From assembly GCA_965153455.1 (NCBI GenBank), contig OZ234493.1, positions 16,420,213 to 16,484,212 of the forward strand: a stretch of 64,000 nt of DNA. Reading direction: 5' to 3'. This DNA comes from Sphagnum compactum (taxonomy: Eukaryota > Bryophyta > Sphagnopsida > Sphagnales). The position numbers were made by a program, and so were the translations under genes. The notes under the pieces were generated by a model that did no database searches, had not been told where the DNA came from, and saw only the letters and a list, made by a program, of their open reading frames with translations. Below are positions 1 to 13,151 of the stretch, one piece after another (the stretch's first letter is position 1; each line of letters begins with the position of its first letter).

Positions 1-1
1 A

Positions 2-310
2 TTGGGATGGAAATGCATGAATTTGCAACAGAGCAGTGGTTGTGTCGGAGGTTTTGCCAGGCCTCCACCTATAACTGTACCTGAGAAATCTGGACCAAGG
101 AAATACCGGGGATCCAAGCGGCGAGTACGAGGCCATAGTGCTCGCCCTCCTCGGGACTGGTGGACCACAAGCTCCAACGACATGGACAGCAATGGGATGC
201 TCAACGCTCGTTCGTTTCAGAACTTCCCAATCGGCACCCACTCCATGCATTCCAACAATAACTCCAACAACTCCACCTTCGAAAATCATGGTCAGCCATT
301 TTCCACCTAA
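2..310 (+). CDS. Possible last exon of a gene entering from the left edge
   Basis: The frame is open from the window edge to a TAA at 308-310. An acceptor-like TTTTGCCAG ends at base 60, so the likely exon is 61-310. The readable part starts with a Pro-rich segment, then a strongly basic stretch (PRKYRGSKRRVRG), and ends in an Asn/Ser/His-rich tail. It is richer in GC than the DNA after it, which fits coding sequence. I do not recognise the protein. A second frame also stays open over much of the interval (138-341), so the frame choice is not certain. It may equally be non-coding. Confidence 0.3.
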   Translation: MGWKCMNLQQSSGCVGGFARPPPITVPEKSGPRKYRGSKRRVRGHSARPPRDWWTTSSNDMDSNGMLNARSFQNFPIGTHSMHSNNNSNNSTFENHGQPFST

Positions 311-3300
311 TGCACATTGCTGTCATTTGGGCAGAATGTAAATGGGATATTAATCAGTACCCTTAACTGACCAACCTGAATCACAAGAGGGAATGCCTGG
401 GTGAAGAGCACTTAGTACCATTTCCTGTACCTTGACAGCAGTACTTCTTTTGAGCCAGTCAACAAAATGAAGCTTACTCTCCTCAAGCTTGTTGCAGCTT
501 GAATGAGGAAAATGTTAACTTTTGTTATTAGCTATGCCTCTCAGCCAAAATCAAGACTGAGTTTTCCCATTGCTTCGGGAAATGCAACAGAAACTGCCAA
601 GAAACAGAGCTTTGTATTTTTTTGCCCTAAGGTTTGAGAAGAAATTTGTATACACATGCACTGTTGGGAACTGATAGAATCAGTTGGGAGTAATTAGTGA
701 GTCATTGCCATTTTAATGAAAGTAGTGGTCTGATACTTGTGAGTTACAAGGGCACTCATTGTTATTGTCTTTGGTTTTAGTTTGGCTAAACTGACACATT
801 GTTTTGTCTTCAGAGTGTTTTGTGGATTTTTCTCTGCAATCTCATGAACATTCTTTTGCACTACATCACTTACATGGCTGCAGAGAGGGTTCCACACTTT
901 GTTTGTGATGGAAGACATGTATGAGGTTGGAATTTAGCAGCTTGGGGAATTTACCAAGAGTCATGTGCATTTCCTTGTAATCTGGCCCAGAATTCTGATG
1001 TGGAAAGATTGGGGTTGAGAAGCTAATGAGGGTGGCCACATATGCAGGGTTGATGTTGTGGAATGAGCAGCGGAGGGAGTGGGTGGGAACTAGGCCTAGG
1101 CATCAACCACAAGGATCCCGTGAACCCGTAATAAGGTCAACTCTTCCCCATACTGTGTGGGATGTAAACTTGTTACAGTCCAGCATAATGGGCATAGTGT
1201 GCCTGTCTATCCATACAGTTTTGCTGCACAGCAGCTTCACATAAGCTGAAACTGTTGTCACAGAACCTGTGTGGATCAATGCATGTACACTGAACTTTTG
1301 AGACTTTACTCTTTGCATTTCACACACTCAGGAACTTGTTTAAATGCCAGATGTTGTGCATTGAGAAGTCTTCTAAGTAGGGAAAGGCTCATATCAATTA
1401 TGGAGTGGCTATGGTGATACAGTTGGAGCACAACATATGAAGATTTGCTTGGCACCAGCCGCCCATTTCCAAAGCCTGTTCGTTTACCGGTACGTGTCTG
1501 TCACTTCAACAGAAAATGCTCCTCTCCTAAGTACCTAATCTTTAGCTGGTGAGTGATATTTGCTGAGTACACTCATTGTCATACTAGCCATGGTTCAGTC
1601 TCGTTTCTTCTAGGTTTGTGAGTCTTGCACCTACCTTTGGTGATTTTCTTTGTGTGCAGGAAATGGTGGACTTTTTAGTTGATGTCTGGGAGCAAGAGGG
1701 GTTATATGAATCACGATGACTGTGAGATTCTCACATGAATTCTTTGTGGTTGTCTCTTAATTCATAATCCCTTTCCTAGGGTTGGCTTGCTCACAGACAA
1801 AATGGTCACTGAAAGGGATTGTGAATGATGTGTCATTCTAGACACAGAAATGGGATGGTGGGTTTGTGAGCTGGTCTTATTTGCGTAAGTGGTGCTTCAC
1901 TGCTGTTGGGAAACAGAGGTTGCTGAATGAAACTGTTCACCTGACATCTGCTTCTTGAACTAACTTTGCATTTGCCTAGTGTACTCCCTTATGAACCAAG
2001 ATGCCAAATCTCCGCACCATCCACATTTGACCTTCTGAAAACGTTGTTTGAGAGCAGAACACATGTGATTTGCTTGGTCCTTCTGACAAAATTGCAAATA
2101 GATACCATGAAGTGTACATGAGACATACTTTGCAATAGATATATCATAAGTTGATGCAGTTGATACACAATGGTTAGCTTCTAAGTGTTTTTGCAAGTTT
2201 TTTTCCTGCAATCTGATAGATATGTTTTCTAGTGGCTAAAACAGGTGTACCACATCCAAGCAGTCACAAGTGGTGTCCTTAACTGATATGTTCATGCTGC
2301 AGGAGGCTATGTAAGCTTTTCTATTCCTTAGATGTTTTTTTGGACATAGACTGGCTAAAATGAATGGAGCCTTGTTGAAGTACAATTGCTGGTTATCGAC
2401 TCAATCAGTGCATTGGGAATTGTTATTATTGACACAGGTTCTGAACTTTAAAATAGGGAAGATATTTTGGGGCTTTCCCATGTCGAAAATTTGAAAGAAT
2501 AGAGGTTGGATTTAGAGAGAAAGGAATTGATAATTGACAAAGCTGTAGGCTTAATGGACATGAAAAGTTAATATGTCTATTTGATTTTCATTTAGTGTTA
2601 AGCAATTTTATGCCACCCTTTTGGTTTGCATGATTTCCAAAATAAAGCTGTATTGGGCTAATTTTTTCCCAGTATTTCTAAGGGTGATAGAAAGTGTGTT
2701 TTTGCTATTTGGTGTTTTTTTTTTAAGTATACGCCTTTGGCACATGTATAGTGCATGATAAGTGACAGTTGGATATTGTGAGTGTGTTCTATGTCTTCTT
2801 GTGACTTTGAAACTGTGATGATTATGACAATATATCAATTGTGAGCCATATGTTTACATGTCTAACAAATAGAATGAATATTTGAAGTGTTTATGTATCA
2901 TTAACTAGTGTAGCATGTTCCATTGAACACATATTGTAAGTTATTATTATTCAAAATTCAATAACTCCCATGGCAAAGGCCTGAAAAGTAGGAACTGACC
3001 TGTGTGACTGATCTTGTTGGGGCCCCTGCAATGGTACCAAGTGTGCACTGCCATTTTCCCTCAGATTGTATAATTTTATTTGTATTGAATTGTTGCTGGT
3101 GGAAATACTGAATTTTCAGTAACTCGTGCATTGCAGCTTTAAACATCGCAAAATCCTCTAACATTGCAGGTCTGAACCAGTGTTGTGTGGGTACCCAGGT
3201 TAGTTGTGTACCCATTGTTGGTTTTGGTTTCAATTACCTGGAGTGGAAACGGACTTGGGCAGATGTGCAACTCGGTAGGAACCAGAACCGGGGTTAGGGG

Positions 3301-6300
3301 AGGTTAGAGGAACCAGTTGGGAGCCCCCCCTCCCCCCCCCTCAGCGTTGCTTTTTTTGTTGTTTTTGTGAACAATTGAAACGAGGCTTGGTTCTTAATTG
3401 GCCCAAAGAATCAAAACTTCCAATTAAAAAAAATAATAAATACTAGTTCCAATTTCAGGTTAAGGGTTTTCCTTAGGAGTTAGGGTGGCGAGTAGTTGTC
3501 AAAGGTTGAAACTTGAAGCTGTTTTTTAGGGGTGTATTTTTCTTGTTGTTACTTATTACACCATTGCCAACGTCTTCATGATTCTTTTATCATGTTAGTG
3601 CTAGTGGTGGTATTCTTTTCACTGTTGTAGTTCATGCTAGTGATTGGTGGTTATGGTGTTCTTATCGTTGTTGTAGCTTTGCCTTTGCCTAAGTTTGCTA
3701 TCACCCTTTTGATCTTGATGATAAGACAATCTTGCTTGTTTTGATAGTTTTCTTATTGTTGCAAGTAGGAATTATCGCCATCACCTTTGTAATTTGGATG
3801 ATTTCGTGATTTGCTCATTGTCGTGGTCTTTTTGTTGTTTTAACCAACAATTGTCACCATCACCCTTTTAATTTGATGATCTCATGGTCATGTTCATCAT
3901 CATTGTCTTCTCATAACTAGCAATTGTCATCATCACTTTCTTGATCTTGGTCATTTTTTGGTCTTGATTTTCAATTGTGATGATTATATTGTTTTTCATA
4001 CTCCTTGTTATAGCCAACATTTAACCATTCTTGGTTATCTTTTGATTATTTGAGTGTTTTAAGGTTTAATGCCATGGAGGATTCCTAGATTCCTCTAGAG
4101 GAGGTGATATTTCTAATCAAGAACCTTTCTTTTCATTTATGTTTTCTTTTCAATCTTAGAAAAATCACAATATGGCAAGAAGAGAGTTTTTCATAATGTA
4201 AATGAGTACAATAGATAGGTATTGTTCCTATTCCGTGGTTGTGTATACAAGTCTTTTAATTCAATTAATGTGAATGAAAAATTTCAAGATCAAGAAAGTC
4301 ACTAAAAAGGAATGCAAAGATCCACTTGCATGGTGGAAAGCCCATGAAATACATTATTCTATGTTGAGTTTGTAGCCTAACAAACTTTGGGGATTCTTGG
4401 CTCTCAAATTGAGGTGAAAAAATACAAATATTTGCACTAACATAAGGTGCTTTCAATTGGGCATAAACAATTTTGAAGTGCTTAAAAGCATCTACAAGTA
4501 TTGACCTAATGATGCCCATGTTAGTAGTTTTCCATCCACGAAGAAATTCATGAAAATGGAAGAAACCTTAATGGATAAAAGTGAAGATGTGATTACATCA
4601 CATTTGGGCTCTTGGAGTTGGATGAAAACAACAATAGGGTTCAAATACGTTTTGTTTTTGTTTCTTGCATATTTTTTGTCTCTTATTTTTTCAAGTTTAA
4701 TGGTCATGTTTATCAAAGTTGATCTAATCAATGTGTTGTTTTCAATTGTCATAGATCTTTGGATTGATGCCCAAAACAAAGTTGACACTTTATGGCCCAA
4801 ACCTTAGGAATTGGATGTGATGTAACCTAAAAATTTGCTAAGTTTCAAGTTTTTTTTGTTTATTCCTTGTTATGCCACTTTGAATTTGAGTTTGATTATT
4901 CTCTTTTGATTTTGACAAAGAAAGGGCATAATGTTAGGGTTTTTTTAGCTCAAAATTGGGTCAAAGTTTTGGGGTTTTGGAGTAAGAGGTTTGATGGGCC
5001 AAATAGGGAAGACTTTGGGTACGAATTGAAGAGTATTTGAAGTTTCTTTAGGGTTGAATTAAGGCAAAAAAGGGGTGGATTTGGGGGTGGTCAAGGGAGT
5101 TTTAAAGGTTGAATTCAAGGGTGGTAAGACCCACATTTCAAAGTTAGCATAAAAGTGCATGAGACATGAAAACATGAAACCAATTGGCATTAAAAAAGAT
5201 AGTGATCCATTAGAAACTATTACTATAGTTTTAAAACTTAAAAGGATATTAGTTATGCTTAATTTGGCGTTATCAAAGTTTTGTAACAATTTGAAATTTT
5301 TCATAAATATTTTATTTTTTCCATTGTTTCCAATGATGTTTGGCATGGTGACACCTAACCGAAAGATTATCCGGAAACTTTCCAAAACTAAGGTTTTTAC
5401 TAAAACTTAAAAACTGCACAACATTGGTTTGAACTCTAAACATTTTAAACTTTGCTCATTGCATTTTTGTTTATTTAGGGCTTTTTATTTATACCAACAA
5501 CATGGTAGTCAAGGGCCTATGGTTTGAGAAATATTAACATGACAAAATAAACACACTACCTTCCTTAATATTAAAACTTCAATTTGTGAATATCGTACCT
5601 ACAATTAGTGTCTGACACTTCTTTATCAATTATTTAGTTATTTAAAAATGTGAGGTTCAACTGGTTCAAATTTAATTTTATAGAATTTTAACAATTGAAC
5701 AATAAATATGCAAAATACATCTTGTGTTATGCATTTGTCATCACAACCCAATGATCTTCAATTTTCAACAAGTCTAACTGATATTGATAAAACTTTATTT
5801 ATTTTTCAATTAGACCTTTTGCGAATTATTTTGCATTGAGCATTAGTTGTAGGTACAATAATGGAAGCTAATATGTGTGGCATAAAGACCTTGAAAAGGA
5901 GTGGATATAAGCATAGGACTTGAATTCCTATAATAAGCCCATTCAATGTCCTTACTTGGCACAAGAATTAATATTTTTGTTTTCATAAATGGATGGTCTT
6001 GATTCATTTGAGAGGATAAGAGGCTTTGTCGAAATATGAATTGTATTAAGTGTAAGGTGCCCTCCACATTCATTATAATTTTTTGGTTAATCCTTATGAT
6101 TGCATAATGTTATTTTCCATTATTTTGTTTCACATGATACAAAACATGATTGTGAACAATGTTGTTTTTAAGAAGAATTGTTTATAGTTAAAGTAGTGAT
6201 TATTCATTGGAAGATATTAAAAAAGTGATGATCAACCCTTAGAAGATTTAATCAAACTTGGGTATTAAAAAAAAATTACAAATCTTTCTATATGTTTGGT

Positions 6301-9276
6301 GATACAACAAAAACCACATACACCAATCTAGTAAAAAAATATTTCTCACTTTTGGTGATTGGAAGCCTTTAAAACAATTTTTCCAATTTTAAAATTTAAT
6401 TTCACATTAAAAAAGAGTTGATGATGAGTGGGAAAAATTTACCTTTCAAATTGATTGAATTGAATGTTGTTTGATAAATCCATGTGAAATGTTCTTTAAC
6501 TAGAGATAGTTTTATGTTGGTTTTTCATGTCAATAAAGGTCCCATGAATCATTGTTTATAAAAGAAAGATGAAATTTCATTAAGGCTAAATATGAACAAA
6601 CATTAAAGGTTTGTGTGAAATTCCATCTTTCCTTTTTGGTTATAATTCACTGTTTACATTCTAGTGATGATAGTTCATCAAAGTTGGTTTAGGCATAACA
6701 ACTTTGTATTTCATAAGTCATAAGTCGTCACTTGGATAATTCCAAACTAAAAGATGTTTAGCCCATTCCCAAGTAACAAGGCATGAAAAGGTGTTTCTTT
6801 GAATTTGTATGTTTTAAAAAAAAATCTAAAACTATATTCACAAGTAGATCTTCAATACCTTCTCCACCAATTTGCATCTCATTTGTCTTCATTTGAATTT
6901 GAATATCAATTCAAAATGCATGCAATGTCATTCAATGTTTTCATTCAAATGGAATTTAATTTCCACAAAATCGATTCATTTTTCTTATCAATTCATTAGT
7001 TGATCATCATTGGTAGTGCACAACAACATGGAGCCCAAGTTTGATGAATTAAATCATTTTAACACGTGAAATGGTTAATATTCAAGGTTGAGATTTAATA
7101 TGGTAAACTTTTTGTGTAATTTTCAAATTGAAGTTAGAATTATTTAATATTTTGATGAAAGTAGGAAAACAATGAACTAATATTTTTGGCACAAATTTTC
7201 ACAATAAAATCATTGTTCATGACTCCATTATATTGATGTAGAAGTGACAATTGAGAATTAGTGAAAGGTTAAAGTCATTTGATACCTTTCAAACCTTTTA
7301 TGAATGGAAAAAAGACCAAGAATGTCTTACATTCAATAAGATCAATTGTTATTGCATCAAGAATATTGGTTTGGTAACATAGTCAACAAGGTCAAACAAA
7401 TTTTATCATTTGTAATGTTGCAATTAACATACATTGTAAACTCTAATGTATCTTATATGTCCTATTTTTCTTTTGAGCTTCACATTTGAAAGCCATGCTA
7501 TTGCAATTGGTAATGACTAGCACTAAGGCCTTAAACTATAAAAGCCAATGTCCACCTAGGTATTGGCATGTTGGCCATGGTCTTGTGCCCTTGTCCACAT
7601 ACCCTTGGCCATTTGAACATTGCCTTTTTCAACTTTTCAACTCCTCCCTAGCCATTGTGCCATTATTGATAATGAGGCATGGCAAAAGGATCAACAATGG
7701 CATTTGAAATCAACAAAAAAAATTGTCTTATTATTACACAAAGGATTTGTTTTTAAATTATCAATGCAATTATTGATGCATTTTTATGTTTTGGGGTTAT
7801 TTTGCAAGATCTTTCACACAAAATAAACACGGAGTTTTGTTAAATTTGACCTTACAAGGTTCTTTCATAAAATGGGCTTTGACATTTTAAGTATTTTGAT
7901 CTAAGTTGGGCACTTAAGAAGGTTACAAAATGTTGAAAAAGACAACAATTGAAAGAGGTTATCCTTGTTAACAAATGAATGGTCCATAATGTCAAGTCAT
8001 ACACATCATATTGACGTGGATTGGGGTAGTTGAAGAATAAGAAAAATGGCTAATGATTTCAAAAGGTTTGCCTTTTCTTCTTTGACATGTCTTTTTGTTG
8101 ATGTCAATGGAAGGTGATGACTAATAGAAGTGTTTTGCAAGTATTTCAAAGGTGGACATTACATGGAATAGACACATTCAAAATGGAAACAAAGAATGTA
8201 AATAAGTTATAGTCATGATAAAAGTTGAGGGTTGAAGACAAGTCAATTCTCATTGGGAAACATCCACACCCACAAAGAATGTCACTATGTGAAGATGTTT
8301 CAATGACAAGATAGTGTGACCAAAAAAGGAGTTGAAAGTCTTGTGTTGAAAATTCAGGACTCTCTTGATGACAAAAGCTCTCCTCACAAAGGATTCAACT
8401 CAGAAGATACATACCACTTAGTCATTAGAATCCCTATTTTCATAAATCATTCCAACATAACACACATTTTCACCAAAATTTGACAAAATGCCCCAAGCCT
8501 CATCACGATCAGACCTATGAAAAAATTCACAAACATGTTTCATTACATTCAACAAAGGATCATTGTGCATAACTCTACACTTGCACATGCTTGAGACACT
8601 ACAAAACTATGTTTCCTTCGCAATCTTGCATAGTAAAATAATTGTCAATTGTCAATCATGAATTTTTGCCAAAAAAGTGCACATCCAAAATAGAAAATAA
8701 GAATTACACTATATGGTAACAACAACAACCCTAACCATATTTTGGTGTTACAATAGTAAAATAATGGATGGATGATTTATATGACATAGCATTTCAAAGT
8801 ATTGGTGGATTTGTGTGCTGGATGTAATCATAAGGCAAAATGTTCATTAAACTCGCATTTTGGAACAAGATCCTAAATGGGACACAACATAGCACCTTTG
8901 GCAAAAATTATATTATTTTAGAAATGCTGAGGTTTAAGGAAAAACTTGCCAAGGAAAATGAAGGGTCTTTTAAAAAATGGAATCTTCAAAATGAAGACAA
9001 ATGTGTGTTGATCAGTGGCTTTTTTTTGGGTTGAATTTTTGCACTGTGGTGAGAAGAAAAAACTATGTGCAAATTATACAAACTTCAAACAAGTATTTTT
9101 TGGGGAACTTTTTTGCAAAAGTCGTCTTATTTTGAGGGACAAGAGTCAGAAGTCACTGCATCTAGACGCGGAGTTCATAGAAGTCACCAGATCAACGCAC
9201 GATTCTGGTATTGTGAAAAAATTGGACTTTCTTGCCTGAGCTCTTCTCAAGGATGATCACCAGTCCACAGAACTAA
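311..9276. other. Gene-poor interval, no supported gene
   Basis: About 9 kb with only short, stop-limited frames in all six readings and no recognisable protein domain. The first ~3 kb is less AT-rich and could be 3' untranslated or intronic sequence of the gene at the left edge. From about 3.3 kb the DNA is AT-rich with many short T- and A-runs. A C-rich tract lies at about 3,325-3,345, and a fragment of a dispersed repeat lies at about 6,985-7,060. Nothing else could be assigned. Confidence 0.55.
6985..7060 (-). repeat. Fragment of dispersed repeat family 2
   Basis: The words AGTGCACAACAACATGGAG and the neighbouring ATTAGTTGAT resemble the end of the family-2 copy at 32,130-32,460 (there AGTGTGCAACAACGTGGAAG after AATAGTTGAA). 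It has the same orientation as that copy and is inverted relative to the copy at 10,637-10,985. Only the terminal portion is recognisable. Confidence 0.4.
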
Positions 9277-9597
9277 CAAGGGGTGCACCACAGTGTGGGC
9301 TTGCCATTCACATTAAAAAGTTATCCTAAGGCAAAAGAAGAATTATGAAAACTCAAATATTTCATCATACAAAAACATAATCTTCCAAAAATGCTCTAAA
9401 AGAAAACAAAATTCTTCAAGATATTATAACTCTATAACAAATCTCAAGTTTCAACACAAGCCAAAACACGATCTTTCAGAAATCCTCATATAAAAATAGA
9501 CCTATTACCCAGGAGCCAAAATCCATTAAGCTACTATACCCTATAATGAATCTGAACACAATATCCTTGCCTACCAAGGCAAGACCAGCAAAATTGA
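9277..9597 (+). repeat. Dispersed repeat family 1, copy A
   Basis: About 320 bp matching 48,108-48,430 in direct orientation with small substitutions and indels. Shared words include AACAAGGGGTG at the start, then ATTAAAAAGT..ATCCTAAGG, AAGAAGAATTATG, CTTCAAGATATTATAA, CAAGCCAAAACA and AAAATCCTCATAT. No long open frame, no terminal inverted repeats and no poly-A tail are evident, so the class is unknown. Confidence 0.75.
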
Positions 9598-10636
9598 AAA
9601 AAAGAAAAGAAAAGAGAAATCCTGGTGCTGATTTGCTGAAGCTGCCCCTGCACTAGGGGTCGTAGGTGTATACTTTGGCTTTCCATAGACATTCGTGTTT
9701 TTGTTCATCCTCTTTCACTTAGTTTAGGGCACTTTTTTTCTTCATTTCATGGCTCCTTTCCTTTTATTCCAATTCTAACTATGATGAGTACTATTGAGCT
9801 TTGTTGCTATCTGTTGCTCATTCTTGAGGATCATTGAATATGAAAGAAGTTAGGCTCCATTGAGCATTCTCTTGTCCTCATTGAACCTTTGCTTCCATCA
9901 AAGGAAGCCCATTCCAAACACACACACAAAACTTTTGAAATGATCTTTGGAAACATCAACCTGGAACAAGTTCAACAACCATTTTGGGGAGATGCATGGG
10001 ACAAAGTTCAAAACCATTTCCTGACTTTCTTGAGAACCATCAATGGGAAGTTAACTATTACCATGTAGACACTATGGGCACAATCTTAGTAAATTTAAGA
10101 GACCCGTTGATAAATACCACTAGTTCGAAATTCATACAACACCCATTCAGCATTTTTTTTGTGCAGAATTTCGCACAAGTGAAGAACTATGAAAATGGAT
10201 TATAATTTTACATATTTTCTTTTTTGAGAAATAAAACTCCAATTTCTTTTCAAGTACTGAAAAAATTACATCACATTTTCACTTGGATTTTAGAGGCAGA
10301 AGCATTTTGTCTGACCAGCTTTTTACATTTTGAGCAAGCTTTATAGACATGTTGTCATTCAATGCTAAATCTCTCTTCGGATGCTTGCACATGACCTAAC
10401 ATTAAGAATTTGGAAAAACAGAACACTCTCACACCAATGGACACAAATTCACACACAAAATCAACAAATGGACATCTTGTTTACAAGAGAGAAGCATGGC
10501 TGGGTGAATTGATCAAAGTAAAGTAAATCACCCTGTGAAAAGGAATTAAACGGAACCCATAAAAAGATTGAAAATTTAAACCCAGTAATTAAGCCAAAGT
10601 CGAATACTTGTTATATTTGGTTCTCTCCTACCAATT
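9598..10636. other. Intergenic, nothing recognised
   Basis: AT-rich sequence without a supported gene. The longest frame (9,984-10,205, +, 73 codons) has no recognisable motif and no splice context that would join it to anything. Confidence 0.5.
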
Positions 10637-10985
10637 TGAGCTCCACACTGCTGCACACTACGAGTGAGAAGATCCACTATTTTATTTTTTTCTTATGTTT
10701 TCGTATAGTATTCTATAATTTATTTTTTTTTCAATGTCAAGTTTAATTTATATCAATATACATTTCATGGGGATGTTAATTTATTTTTTCATATCCATGT
10801 TGATGGATAGGGAAAAAGAGTGAGGTAATTATAAAATGGAGATAGTTATTAGAAAAGGTGAGAGATAATTATTAAAAAAGTTAACAAAAAAGAAGTAATT
10901 ATTTTTTTAAAAAAAGTAATTAAGTTTGAAAATGAGGTATTATTTCTGAAATTGCCTTTGGAATGATCCATGGACAACCATAGAG
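10637..10985 (+). repeat. Dispersed repeat family 2, copy A
   Basis: About 350 bp whose reverse complement lies at 32,130-32,460. Shared words (this strand) include CTGCACACTACGAGTGA, CATGTTGATGGATAGG, GTGAGGTAATTATAAAATGG, TTATTAGAAAAGGTGAGA, AAGTTTGAAAATGAGGTA and CTTTGGAATG. AT-rich and non-coding; the class is unknown. Confidence 0.75.
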
Positions 10986-11394
10986 AGGATTCCAAAAAAA
11001 TCCCTTATATACCAGTTCTGATTACTGGTCACTGGAATAACAAAATAGATTATGCTTAAATCATGCTTAAATCATGCTCTCGCTACAACAAACATCTTTA
11101 CATATATTTAAGTGTAGGGATGGGTACTTTACGAAAGTAATGGACCTTAAGGTGCCTACTCCTTAAGAATGGGTGGGGGAGGGGGATCTTACACCTATAA
11201 AGAACATGCATAATTTAAGTGTAGGTAAAACATTAGGATAGGTGCTCTACAAAAATAAGGGACCTTGAGACGAGAGCCAATTAGGCAGATGATGACCAGA
11301 ACCAGGTCATTTGGTCAGAACTAGGCCACTCACTTCTCAGGGTTGAGGGTCCTCCCAATGGCCATTACCCAACACATAAGTAATTACATTGGCT
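10986..11394. other. Intergenic, nothing recognised
   Basis: No supported gene. It contains a G-rich run at about 11,171-11,185. A segment near 11,325 (GGCCACTCACTTCT) also occurs near 46,808, hinting at another dispersed repeat too short to define. Confidence 0.45.
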
Positions 11395-12330
11395 AGGGCA
11401 ACAATTAAATTTTTTTAAATATATATTTCCTCAAACTGAACTACAGCTGGGATGAGGGCAACAAGCTCAAAACTTAATTACATAAGGTATGGTAGGTAGT
11501 ACCTTAACCATTCCTTTCATTTTCTTGCCAAATATTTATTTATTTCTTGTTTTTTCATTCCTGCAATAACAATAAGAATTTCCTAAAATTCTGGGTACTT
11601 TCAAAGACCTGGCCATTTAAACATGGAAATAAATAGATAAATATTTATTTATTTATTTACCATGTACAATAACCAACAATGTAATTTTTGTAGAACTTCC
11701 CGCATTGTGGACACCTAATTTTGGAAAAAATCAGCATTATTGAAAATAATTTAATTATTGCTGGAATGGTAAAGTTGTTACAGTAGTACCTAACATAGGA
11801 TAGGGCAACAATTAAATTTTTTTTAAAAAAGTTTTCCTAAAATTGAACTTACAGCTGGGATGAGGGAAAAAAAATGTCCAAAACATAAATCACACTACTG
11901 TAATATAGGGGCAGCTTCAGCACAAATCTGTTGATTAATTAATTAATTAATCAAGTAATGAAGATTCCATTCCAAAAAAAAGCATTTCAAAAGATTCTTC
12001 GATTTTCCGTCACCAAAAAAAAAATTTTTGAGGGAAAAAAAGGTTAAATTTTCAGCATTTCAAGAAAAAAAAAGTAATTTAAAATTTGAAATTTTCCTAA
12101 AAATGACCCACAGCTGGGATGAGGGAAAAAATGCCAAAAACTTAATTACACTATTGCAGTACAGGGGCCGCTTCAACACATGTCTACCAAGTAATTAATT
12201 AATTTTGAAGATTCCATTTAGAAAAAAATAAGGAGTACATACTTCAAAAAGATTGTTCAATTTTCCATCACAAAAATGTGTTCTTCCAGAAAAAAAATTA
12301 AAAATTAAAAAAAAATTCAGCATTTCTAAA
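11395..12330 (+). repeat. Three imperfect copies of an AT-rich repeat
   Basis: The word CAGCTGGGATGAGGG occurs at 11,444, 11,852 and 12,111. In each case it is preceded by an A/T-rich run with TTTCCT(A/C)AAA..GAAC/GACC and followed by CAAAAC..TAATTACAC/ATCACAC-like sequence. The second and third copies also share a GGGGC(A/C)GCTTCA block, an (ATTA)n run and GAAGATTCCATT. Spacings are 408 and 259 bp, so this is a tandem-like cluster with indels. No coding potential. Confidence 0.7.
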
Positions 12331-13151
12331 GATAATATAATTTTGTGCCGAAACAAGCCGCCAAGAGGTACCTACTATGGTAGTCAACAAGCATAATAAT
12401 AATTAATAATTAATAATTAATAAGATGAGGTTGTTGGGATGACGCTCCAAGAGTAGGTAAGCACCAAATTTGGCCCCACCACAAAGGGGCCAAAATTGGC
12501 ACCAGCTCAAAAAGGTGGGGAGCGAATGATTGAAACAGAGAAAGGAGAGAAAGGACCTCTGTACATAGTTTGCTCTTGTCGCAATTCTAGGTCGTATCGT
12601 GTATCTTCCGCATCTTCTCGTCATTCAATTCTGTTCGTAGCAATCGATCGAGTTTAGGTGGATCCTGTTGTTGTTGTTGTTGCGCCGCATCTTTCTCTCA
12701 CACCGATCGTCTTATGGTTCCATTCAGCTGCAATAATTTAATTTTTTCTTTCTAAAAAGAGCTCTGTTTTTTCCTTCTCTTGTGTAGCAGCAGCAGCAGC
12801 AGAAGCACTGTGTTTGTTTGTTTTTTCTTCGAAGTTTGTTTTGTGGATCTCAGAAAACGGTGGATTGGGTTTTTTGTTGGTGGTAGTGTTCTTCTTCTCG
12901 TGTAGTGTTTTTTTTTTTTCCGGTGGTGGTAGTAGTAGTGATGAGCTAGCTGTGGCTGGAAACTGCACCTCCAGTATGAGGAAGAGGAGTATTTTTCGGT
13001 GCTGGCAATGTGGGAGGGGTGATAGGGAATTGGAGAAGGAAGAGAACTTGGTAGGGGAGGAGACAAGGATATAAAGCAGAAGAAAGATGGTGATAGGAGT
13101 TTTGTCTCGGTTAAAAGAGTTTTTTCTTGCGCTGAGATTTTTTTAGAATAA
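12331..13151 (+). promoter_or_regulatory. Upstream and 5' leader region of the PAN-domain gene
   Basis: 820 bp between the repeat cluster and the ATG of the next gene. It changes from AT-rich (an AATAATTAATAATT run near 12,395-12,421) to a GC- and pyrimidine-richer leader with GTT and CAG triplet runs (about 12,667-12,682 and 12,787-12,803). Short frames on both strands here have no recognisable domain. A leader/promoter role is inferred from position only; no TATA box was assigned. Confidence 0.4.

Noticed and set aside
4550-4807. Plus-strand 85-codon frame with a hydrophobic centre
   Set aside because: T-rich DNA alone gives Phe/Leu/Ile runs. There is a mirrored open frame on the other strand, no start context and no recognisable family.
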